This document shows, piece after piece, positions 55,446 through 64,000 of a stretch of DNA of 64,000 nt. The stretch is from Tubiluchus corallicola (taxonomy: Eukaryota > Priapulida > Priapulimorpha > Priapulimorphida > Tubiluchidae): the NCBI GenBank assembly GCA_030141605.1, contig JAQGDQ010000316.1:1-64000 (forward strand), given 5' to 3'. The translations under genes were made by a program, and so were the position numbers. Below the pieces are notes generated by a model, which saw nothing but the letters and a program-made list of their open reading frames with translations, was not told the DNA's origin and did no database searches. Numbering within the stretch: the stretch's first letter is position 1; the number at the start of each line of letters is the position of its first letter.

Positions 55446-55978
55446 TTTTAAAACACTTTTCTGTTGTGTGCAGTGCAAATATGTATTATAGATTTTTTAT
55501 TCCTATTCATACTTCTGTGCCTAAACTCAATAATAACAAAGTGAGTGAACAACAACTTCAAAATGACTTTCGCAATTAATGACACTTTCTGTTTCTGCAT
55601 AAATCGCTTAACTTCAGTACCATTTTATCCTTCAAAATAATTTATCGTATCGTATCATCAAATTTGTATCATTTAACATCCTTACATAGAAAAAACACAG
55701 AAGCACAGTAAATAAGCACAGTAAATGAATAATGCAGAAACATAAAATCACAGGCCATGAGAGACTACTACTTCAGGATGACCAAAGACAAAAAATTCAT
55801 GTTTGAGTAGCTTTATTACGTTTTATCTGTAAGAAAAATCATAACAAAATATAACAGACTAATTTGAGCAAAAAAAGAAACAAAGAAATTAATAATAAAG
55901 TGAGACTGACTAATCAAAATAAACTTACATCATGGCTCTACTACTCTTGACAAATAAATGGTTTAACTGCGGCAAACA

Positions 55979-56018
55979 AAAACAACAACAACAACAGCAG
56001 CAGCAGCAGCAGCTACAA

Positions 56019-56062
<44 letters not shown>

Positions 56063-56117
56063 ACAACAACAACAGCAGCAGCAGCAACAACAACAACAAC
56101 AACAACAACAACAGCAA
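55979..56117. repeat. CAA/CAG trinucleotide repeat
   Basis: About 45 CAA or CAG triplets. In one plus-strand frame it reads as polyglutamine (55932-56120), but it lies in an intron of the minus-strand gene and has no coding context. Confidence 0.95.
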
Positions 56118-56924
56118 TAACTCTCATAGCCAAGAACAGACTGCCAAAAGACCAGGTAAACTAGCTCTGTCAGTAGAGCATGGCAAAAGAAGCCAAGTCA
56201 AGACAAACATACATGAATGCAGTTAAAAAGGACAGTACAGGGGGGTTTACAAAATGAGTGAACACTGAAGTAACAAAATAACCTAAAATCCTTCACAGGC
56301 CACAATAACAGCATAGAATGGAACAGTACAGAAAATAATATTTTGTCCTTTGTCTTTCATTATTGTATCAACATTAATTTAATTGTTGGCTAGTATCGCA
56401 GCTTTACAAACATGCTATAATGACGTTAGTTCCTAAGACATACAGAACGGCTGGAGCATCACAGAGTATTTCAAAATACTCAAAGTGCTTAACTACCCCA
56501 GGATGAAAAGAATTTGCTGCATTTTGCAGTTCATGAAAAACAGCCCTCGCTAAGCAAAAATAATGTATATCTGACATTTTCTGTAGGTTTCAACTCCTCA
56601 TTCAGTGGACTTTCATGCAAAATTATATATGAAATGCATTTGCCCTAGACAAATCTTACACATTGAAAAAAGCATTTTTGGCAAAAAAAATATTTGACAA
56701 AGAAAATTTACAGCAAATACAGTCTTGCACTGTAACTATATACAGTACGAAGTGTGTGAAAGATGCTAATGGAGAAAATTTCACTTATCCAGACACAACA
56801 CTTTAATATACTTCGGCTTGGGGTCTCCTCTACGGAGAAATTGCCACTAAGAGATGACACGACCTTAATTTGTTCTTGGCTGATCGAATGTTTCCATACA
56901 ACAGAGAATGTCTTCTAATCGTCC

Positions 56925-57060
56925 AGTACTTGACAGACCTCGCAATGATAGCACACTCTTATTTCGTTTTGCCCGACCTCGCAATGATAGCACACTCATA
57001 TTTGGTTTTGCCAGACCTCGCAATGATAGCACACTCATATTTGGTTTTGCCAAGCCTCGC
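56925..57060. repeat. Minisatellite, 39-bp unit, about 3.5 copies
   Basis: Units of the form gacctcgcaatgatagcaca-ctcatatttggttttgcc. Open on both strands for over 60 codons; no domain. Confidence 0.92.
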
Positions 57061-57347
57061 TTTTACGGATGCTGGTACAATTGGACGAACAATCTGGGCC
57101 GTTAAAAAGTCCCGCATACTATGGACACAGTTCGTTGCATCGCGAGCTGACTGCTGGTTGGCAGGCTGTCACTTTGTTTATATCATTACATCAGTGTATC
57201 CAAGCAACATGTAACGATGTGTGTGTAGCTTGTATGTCAGTGTGTTTAAGTGTTTTAACTAAGTGAACTGCCGAAAGGTCTTATATACTTTGCATAGGAG
57301 CTTTGCTTAGAAGACGTTTTTGAGACAATAAGGCGATTAATTCTACA

Positions 57348-58140
57348 CTAGCAAAGGCCCCGCAAAAGATTTTGCGTATAAATACACGTGTAATCAATAA
57401 TACGCGAACATTCTACCTAGTACTCATTTATAACACAAAGCCCGTAACATCCTGCTTACTGTTTGTTTACTTTGCCTGTAGCAGCTTTTTGCTGAATTAA
57501 AGCTATAAGATTATAGACAGAGTACAATGGATGACGTCACTACAATGGCCTTGCGTCAGCAGTTTTCTAAATGAAAATTGTCGAAAATAGAACATCCAAT
57601 TAACTCGTCGGTACTCCTCTCGGTGGACCTGCCCTAAAATATAGCCCACATCATCGTGTAGCCCCGTTCTTTCTCTTTGTAAAGAGCTATATATCTCTTT
57701 CCGAGAGTCCCACCAGGCGCCGCTAGAACGTTTTTTCCGCATGCTGTTTAATCAGAATTTCGAAAAAATCGCGAGTTGGGTCCGGAAAAACGCCCGTTGC
57801 GGGGCGCCGTGGCCCTCTCGCGAATTGTAAATAGGCCTATGACACCCATCGCTGAACGGGCTATCTATCCATACCCAGCACCACCCATGGCCCATTCCCG
57901 TTCTCTACATCTCAGGCGTATAACTTTTGCAAAAAACGGCCGAAAAATGGCCATTTTTGGAGGTTTTTCGCCCCCCCGTTCCTCGCGGTGGGCCCGATTC
58001 GAAAAATAAACCATCAATGAGACGACACTAGATCGAGACCTTTCGTTTGATATATAGATCGCCGCAAATGGTGCCGTTGTCTGGGCTGTAGCCTCGAATC
58101 TTATATATAAATAAATATACCAAGAATATTAATATATAGA
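57348..58140 (-). mobile_element. Non-autonomous Helitron, copy 1
   Basis: Minus-strand orientation: 5' TCTATATATTAATATTC at 58140, 3' hairpin CGCAAAATCTTTTGCG and CTAG at 57348-57351, next base T. 793 bp. Its 5' end directly abuts the CTAG of copy 2. Confidence 0.88.
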
Positions 58141-58944
58141 CTAGCAAAGCCCCGCAAAAGATTTTGCGTAAAAAACCACGTATAATCAATAACACGCGAA
58201 CATCCTACACAGTCCTCATTTATAACACAAAGCCCGTAACATCCTGTCTACTGTATGTCTGTTTATCTAACGCAAACCCGTAGCAGGCAGCTTTTTGCTG
58301 AATTAAAGTTATAAGATTACAGCAGAGTACAATGGATGACGTCAGCACAATGGCATTGCGTCAGCTGTTTTCTAAGCGAAAATTGCCGAAAATAGAACTC
58401 CTAATTAGCTCGTTGATACTCCTCTCGGTGGAGCTGCCCTAAAATATAACCCACATCATCGTGTAGCCCTGTGCTTCCTCTTTCTGATGAGCCATATATC
58501 TCCTTCCGAGAGTCCCACCGGGCGCCCCTAGAAAGTTTTTCCCGCAGGCTGTTTGGTCAAAATTACGAAAAAATCGCGAGTTGGGTCCGGGAAAACGCCC
58601 GTTGCGGGGCACCGTGGCCCTCTCGCGAATTCTAAATAGGCCTATGACACCCATCGCTGAACGGGCTATCTATCCATACCCAGCACCTCCCTCGGCCCAT
58701 TCCCGTTCTCTACATCTCAGCCGTATAACTTTTGCAAAAAACGGCCAAAAAATGGCCATTTTTGGAGGTTTTTCGCCCCCCGTTCCTCGCGGTGGGCCCC
58801 ATTCGAAAAATAAACCCCCAATGAGACGACACTAGATCGAGACCTTTCGTTTGATATATAGATCGCCGCAAATGGTGCCGTCGTCCGGGCTGTAGCCTCG
58901 AATCTTATATATAAATAAATATACCAAGAATATTAATATATAGA
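58141..58944 (-). mobile_element. Non-autonomous Helitron, copy 2 (tandem)
   Basis: 804 bp with the same ends as copy 1; the junction CTAG|TCTATA at 58140/58141 is exact. About 90 percent or more like copy 1. Its own 5' end abuts another CTAG at 58945. Confidence 0.88.
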
Positions 58945-59724
58945 CTAGCCAAACCCCACAAAAAGAATTTTGTGCACAAATCAACACACAACCCACACCA
59001 CACCACTCCACCTCATCACACCACACTGCACCACACCATACCACTCCACCTCATCGCACCACACAATACCACCACACCGCACCACACCATACCACCTACA
59101 CACCACACCACCCACACCATACCACTCCACCACATCACACCACATTGCACCATCCACACACCACACCACCCGCACCATAATACTCCACCACATCACACCG
59201 CACAGCACCACACCATAACACCACACTGCACCACACCACCCACACCATACCACTCCACCACATCACACCACACTGCACCGTACCATACCACTGCAGCACA
59301 CCGCACCACCCACACACCACACCACACCACCCACACCATACAACTCCACCACATCATACCACACTGCACCACACCACATCGCACCACCCACACACCACAC
59401 CACCCACACCATAATACTCCACCACATCACACCACACTGCACCACAACACCCACACACCATGCCACCCACTCCATACCACACTACCCACACCACACCCCA
59501 CACACCCTATCACCCCACCACACCATCCATAGCACAACACACAAAGCACACCACCACCACATCAAATCCACCACCTCACGTGGTGATCATGATGTTGATG
59601 AGGATGATGATGATGGTGGCAACGATGACGACACCTATAGCACAAGCACCAACAGCACAGCATTACAACAAAACCATTCCAAACATTTTTCACAAAGTTG
59701 AAACTATGTGCTATAATATAATAA
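58945..59724. repeat. Degenerate Helitron end plus CACACCA-type satellite
   Basis: Begins with a damaged Helitron 3' end (ctagccaaaccccacaaaaa), then about 580 bases of ccacaccacacc-like low-complexity repeat to about 59570, then a gat/atg-rich patch. Frames of up to 186 codons are His/Thr/Pro or Val/Trp/Cys repeat translations. Confidence 0.85.
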
Positions 59725-60538
59725 ATAGCAAAGGCCCCGCAAAAGATTTTGCGTAAAAAACCACGTATAATCAATAACACGCGAACATCCTACCTAGTCC
59801 TCATTTATTACACAAAGCCCGTAACATCATGCCTACTGTTTGCTTAACTAACGCAAACCCGTAGCAGGCAGCTTTTTGCTGAATTAAAGTTATAAGATTA
59901 CAGCAGAGTACAATGGATGACGTCACAACAATGCCTTTGCGTCAATAGTTTTCTAAGCGAAAATTGCCGAAAATAGAACTCCTAATTAACTCGCCAATAC
60001 TCCTCTCGGTGGACCTGCCCTAACATATAGCCCACACCATCGTGTAGCCCCGTTCTTCCTCTTTGTAAAGAGCCCCATATCTCCTTCCTAGAGTCCCACA
60101 GGGCGACGCTAGAACGTTTTTCCCGCAGGCTGTTTGGTCAAAATTTCGAAAAAATCGCGAGTTGTGTCCGGGAAAACGCCCGTTGCGGGACCCCGTGGTC
60201 CTCTCGCGAATTCTAAATAGGCCTATGACACCCACCGCTGAACGGGCTATCTATCCATACCCAGTACCCCCCTCGGCCCGTTCCCGTTCTCTACATCTCA
60301 GCCGTATAACTTTTGCAAAAAACGCCCGAAAAAGGGCCATTTTTGGAGGTTTTTCGCCCCCCGTTCCTCGCGGTGGGCCCCATTCGAAAAATAAACCATC
60401 AATGGCACGACACTAGATCGAGACCTTTCGTTTGATATATAGATCGCCGCAAATGGTGCCATCGTCCGGGCTGTAGCCTCGAATCTTATATATAAATAAA
60501 TATATATATATATATACCAAGAATATTAATATAAGAGA
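59725..60538 (-). mobile_element. Non-autonomous Helitron, copy 3
   Basis: Same family; the 3' end reads CTAT instead of CTAG next to the intact hairpin, and the 5' end is TCTTATATTAATATTC. About 814 bp. Confidence 0.85.
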
Positions 60539-60714
60539 TAATCGTGAGAATAATATGCAGCACCTACTGTATTAGTGTAGTACTGGTAAATATGGCTAAT
60601 GGGTGAATTCAGGCCGATGTCCCCCCGGTTTTGCCTGGCAAACCGAAATACGAGGGTAGATTTTGCTAATGACGGTGGCTTTAGTAGTGATTCTGTTACT
60701 AATTGAAAAATTAC

Positions 60715-61059
60715 CTCCGGTGTCATAAACAGCAAATGCCTCGCTGTCATTACCGCAGAAACCCAGTTCACCACCTTTACATCTTGTGCAGGCTGTCGAG
60801 CTAGCTTTAGCATTAAATGACACCCCTGGTCCACCGTCGCAGTAACACTGACCTGTGCCAGAGATGGACTGGAAGAATGCCAAGTGAGCAGCACGTGTTT
60901 GTACAAGTTGATTTTTATTGTAGTTAACATGGTCACGGCAGATCTTTAAACAGTGATACGGTGTCTCGGCGTTATCACTAAGGCTGAAGCCAACATACCA
61001 GGATGGAATGTGCCAACATCCACGGAACTCATGCCTTTCCTTTTGCCACTCAAAAAAAA
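60715..61059 (-). CDS. Exon 2: WSC domain 2
   Basis: 345-bp exon, phase 1-1, acceptor cattcttttttag, donor gtaatt. Reads FRGCWHIPSWYVG, then TPYHCLKICRDHVNYNKNQL, AHLAFFQSISGTGQCYCDGG, CTRCKGGELGFCGND and a final FAVYDTGG. This WSC is longer than usual because of an insertion between the helix and the CYC block. Confidence 0.92.
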
Positions 61060-62402
61060 CTAAAAAAGAATGAGAGTCTCGGACTAATAACAAGATAATT
61101 TACTCAAGCAGCAGAGTCCAGTGACTTAAAAAAGCAAATTGATAACAAACTAACCAAGCAAACTAACATATGACTGTTAACTAATAAATTAATTAAAAAC
61201 TAATCAATAAAGCTAGAGTAAAAAGTATGTTAGTAGGCAAACCAACAAAAAAGTGTATTTGTAACTAGATAGATGGTCACTTGATGTTGACAGCTGGTGC
61301 TTGCCAACTAACACGCCATAAACAGTTTTGTTACAGTCCTGGATAAGTAAAATAGTAAAGCACAGAACTAGCACAACAATTCTCATGCTAACATTTGATT
61401 GAAATTAGTTTGGTGCACAATGTTTTCCTTTGTTGTTTGTGCTCCTCTAAACTTCTAGGTAACCGTAGACGCTGATGTGCATATTTTCTGGCCACGTAGC
61501 AAACAAAAAATGTTAACAACATATCAAAAAGCTAAATGTCTTGACCAGCAAGGGACCCCAGCATGTTCACAGACAGAGAAAAAGTTTACGGTGCATGCCT
61601 CAAATTCCAAGAAATTCTCAATGTACTACAAAAACTTCTATTGTCGTCAATTTGACAATACATATCCCCTTTAAAGACAGTAATTAAACGTTCAATGGCT
61701 CTCTCTAAAACTACGAATAATTCTAATAACAAAATTTTATTCAAATTGGCAATTCTAAATTCCGAGTGCAGCTCACCACCTTTGGGAAAGAATAAAATTT
61801 TTCTCTGTTACTATGACGACAATTATGCAGGTCTTCAATAATCGGATAATATTTGAACTATCTTGAACAAGAAGATAAAGGTAACTGCATTTACAGATGA
61901 GGTAAGTGAAACTAAAAAACTAACACTTTTAATTAACTAGGGTTCAGGGTAGGTAGGTGGCAGGAGACTGTATAATACCAGTATAACACAACGTAGGTAG
62001 GTGATTTAGTCATGATATTGTTATCTGACTTCATATTTTTTTCACGAACTGGGGTTGCCACCTTCCCCACTGCTGGTTGCCAGTAAAATCCACTTATGGT
62101 TTCCCATTAATTAACGCAAGTGATGTTATTGCCTGACCTTGGGAAGAGGATCGAAAAATAAAATGTACAAAAAGCTACATCAATGTGATATTGATATCAG
62201 TCTAAGTGCAGGTAGGTAGTGAGCCATATGATAAGATAGGTAGGTCCTCAAACTCTGTCTAAACTTGATATCGTTATATGAGAATGACCCCTAAGCAGAC
62301 ATAAACATAGCAAGCTGATAAAAGGTGCATATAAACATTATACAAAAATAGTAAAAATAAATGCCTATCAAAAAATAATTGGCACGTCATTATAGTAGAA
62401 TA
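61060..62402. other. Intron between exons 1 and 2, unique part
   Basis: AT-rich intron DNA with scattered taggtaggt repeats (61940-62240). No gene or element recognised. Confidence 0.5.
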
Positions 62403-62745
62403 CAGTCGACCCTCGTTAAACCGGACCCCGTTAGCCCGGATATCGGATAAGACGGACGTCATCCGTGGTAAAAGAAACTGACAGATTTCCATCCGAGCTC
62501 GAGCGCTAAACACAACGCGGCCTACCAACTGTACAATAATTTCTTGATCCTCACAGGTTAACTATTTTTAAAGTAATATACAGTATAGTATATAGTGTAC
62601 AGTATATAGTGCAATGTATATAGGCCTTATTAAGGTGATTATTCCTGTATAATATAGGCCATATATAGGCATATCGGATAAATCGGACAATCGGCTAAAC
62701 CGGACCACCCACCCCCAATTAGTCCGGTTTAACGAGGGTTGACTG
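62403..62745. mobile_element. pogo/Tigger-like MITE of the CAGTCRACCC family, copy 2
   Basis: 343 bp between TA dinucleotides, termini CAGTCGACCCTCGTTAAACC and its inverted counterpart CAGTCAACCCTCGTTAAACC. Inverted relative to 54598-54907. Entirely non-coding. Confidence 0.9.
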
Positions 62746-62861
62746 TATAAGTCAATATACAACATAAGTCAAAAAACGACATTTAAGTAAAAGTGAAAAA
62801 TAAAAAAAACAAAAATTGAAGCAGATCATAAGTTGAACTGGAAAACAAGTGGAAGTAAATC

Positions 62862-63242
62862 AAAGCAGAACGTAAGTCAAATTAGAACATAATGCAAAGC
62901 AGAACGTAAGTCAAAAAAGAACATATTGCAAAGCAGAACGTAAGTCAAATTAGAACATAATGCAAAGCAGAACGTAAGCCAAATTAGAACATAATTCAAA
63001 GCAGAACGTAAGTCAAATTAGAACATAATGCAAAGCAGAACGTAAGTCAAATTAGAACATAATGCAAAGCAGAACGTAAGTCAAATTAGAACATAATGCA
63101 AAGCAGAACGTAAGTCAAATTAGAACATAATGCAAAGCAGAACGTAAGTCAAATTAGAACATAATGCAAAGCAGAACGTAAGTCAAATTAGAACATAATG
63201 CAAAGCAGAACGTAAGTCAAATTAGAACATAATTCAAAGCAG
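62862..63242. repeat. Minisatellite, 34-bp unit, about 11 copies
   Basis: Unit aaagcagaac-gtaagtcaaa-ttagaacata-atgc; some units differ only at atgc/attc. Begins about 110 bases into the intron after exon 1. Confidence 0.95.
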
Positions 63243-63351
63243 GTAGTAAAACATACCTCAAAGTAGAATGTAAGACAAGAACACAAGCTTAAGTAGATAA
63301 TAAGTTGATGAGAAACTTAAGCCAAAACAGAACACAAATTGAACAACTTAC

Positions 63352-63630
63352 ATGAACTTTGATAAGCTTTTGTTGCAGGTTGCTTGCACTGGTTAACTTC
63401 ACACGTTGTGTCACATTTATCCTTGCCGAATCTCCCGTAGGCGTTGCCACAGAAGCACTGGTGCGGAGGAAAATCTTGCAATATCAAGCCAAAGTAAGGG
63501 AAACTTTCTTGGGAACATGTGTCATCGCAAACATCCAACGCCTCATTCTCAGAACCCTTAACTTGAACTGACTTTGGAAAGTCATTTTCATAATTAAAGG
63601 CTGTAGCATAGCAACCAAGATAACTGTAAT
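63352..63630 (-). CDS. Exon 1 (first visible): WSC domain 1
   Basis: 279-bp exon, phase 1-1, acceptor cttcttttcag, donor gtaagt. Reads YLGCYATAFNYENDF, then ALDVCDDTCSQESFPYFGLI, QCFCGNAYGRFG and CDTTCEVNQC. YxGCY, the C...C helix and the CxCGN block are classic WSC. The phase 1 start shows that more coding exons lie beyond 64000. Confidence 0.93.
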
Positions 63631-64000
63631 CTGAAAAGAAGCTTGTTCGCCAGTGAAATGAATTCTCACAATAAAAGAAGAGACAGCAATATTTTAGCAC
63701 TGCCTGCCCTAGAGATGGCTGATTGATAGATTAACCGGGAACACAGCCATGTAAAAATCGACATAATCGGCGATCTAACGGTAATTCAATTAACTCAGAT
63801 TAATCGAAAGCATAATATAATTGTTGCACACTGACTAAAATGCAGTATCTTTGTGTTCTTGCGCTCTTTCTTTATGTTTCTGACCTTATACAATGCACAC
63901 AGTTGACAGATAGCAGCACTTAGCCCCGCCCACCTTGATGATGTAACACACCTTCTCAGAAACACTAGTGTTCATTCATGAGGCCATACTCAACGAACAA
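63631..64000. other. Intron upstream of the first visible exon
   Basis: No further exon or repeat recognised in the last 370 bases. Confidence 0.5.

Larger units (their letters stand above)
54240..55672. mobile_element. hAT-like element, second family member
   Basis: Left end gatgtcagccgatgatgata and inverted right end gatgttaaatgatacaaatt are related to the ends of 46552-47396, and the interior matches it in reverse complement. It contains a pogo-like MITE (54598-54907) and tandem ctctcagtgttcagtgca segments. Confidence 0.55.
54027..60714. other. Intron between exons 2 and 3
   Basis: 6.7 kb made mostly of mobile elements and repeats listed separately. At 56118-56920 I see no feature. Confidence 0.6.
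568..63630 (-). other. Gene span: partial polycystin-1/REJ-like gene (WSC5-FN3-EGF13-PKD-REJ)
   Basis: Twenty-six minus-strand exons form one open reading frame of 1559 codons with matching phases at all 25 junctions. Domain order is five WSC, one FN3, thirteen EGF-like, a PKD-like segment, then REJ. Known biology: polycystin-1 relatives combine WSC, PKD and REJ in a huge ectodomain followed by GPS, PLAT and transmembrane helices; they act at cilia or on sperm. Only ectodomain is visible here. WSC modules probably bind carbohydrate and the calcium-binding EGF modules form a rod; both roles are inferred from the families. Introns range from about 130 bases to 20 kb and are full of repeats. Start codon, signal peptide, C-terminal part and promoter are outside the window. 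Another REJ-containing membrane protein is possible, so the family call is strong and the orthology uncertain. Confidence 0.85.

Noticed and set aside
55932-56120. Polyglutamine protein
   Set aside because: A CAA/CAG repeat in an intron, no conserved flanks and opposite strand to the host gene.
58970-59532. His/Thr/Pro-rich 186-codon frame and Val/Trp/Cys-rich minus-strand frames
   Set aside because: Translations of CACACCA-type low-complexity DNA.
57776-60416. Repeated 70-84 codon frames (MGPGKRPLRG... type) in three places
   Set aside because: Conserved because they lie in Helitron copies; each is closed by stops at different sites and none has Rep or helicase motifs.

Overview
The window is animal (metazoan) genomic DNA: AT-rich, with GT-AG introns and dense in transposons and minisatellites. 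Nearly all of it lies inside one giant gene read on the minus strand. I could assemble 26 coding exons, 63630 down to 568 (4677 coding bases, 1559 codons), and every exon-exon junction agrees in splice phase. In transcript order they encode five WSC domains, one fibronectin type III domain split over two exons, thirteen EGF-like domains, a PKD-like segment and most of a REJ domain. WSC, PKD and REJ together point to the polycystin-1 / receptor-for-egg-jelly family. The N-terminus lies beyond position 64000. The GPS, PLAT and membrane parts expected of that family would lie before position 1. The combination suggests an invertebrate with large introns; the phylum cannot be fixed from this sequence.

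The most striking coding feature is at 28020-32799. A 287-bp unit (one 111-bp EGF exon plus its intron) is repeated ten times almost without change, with an eleventh divergent copy at the upstream end. Each exon is phase 1-1, so copies can be gained or lost without breaking the frame. A 5'-truncated LINE (29085-30880, plus strand) has inserted into one intron of the array. One copy carries a GC instead of a GT 5' splice site.

The introns hold the rest. The 20-kb intron 2777-22815 contains a 40-bp minisatellite directly upstream of an exon, a 3.4-kb 46-bp minisatellite, a frame-broken plus-strand gene relic with a hAT/ZMYM-like start, a 5S-rRNA-headed SINE, a Ty3/Gypsy element with perfect 5-bp target duplications, a 33-bp minisatellite, a piggyBac-type MITE, a decayed LINE endonuclease and a pentanucleotide satellite. 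Further right are an I-clade LINE flanked by an unusually long (~655 bp) duplication, a 39-bp minisatellite of about 59 units, four non-autonomous Helitrons (two head to tail), nested hAT/pogo-type elements and several pogo/Tigger-like MITEs.

A recurrent theme is that several unrelated minisatellites carry a short inverted repeat in every unit, and that arrays often sit next to exons or inside mobile elements. All gene statements come from reading the sequence; no database search was possible.
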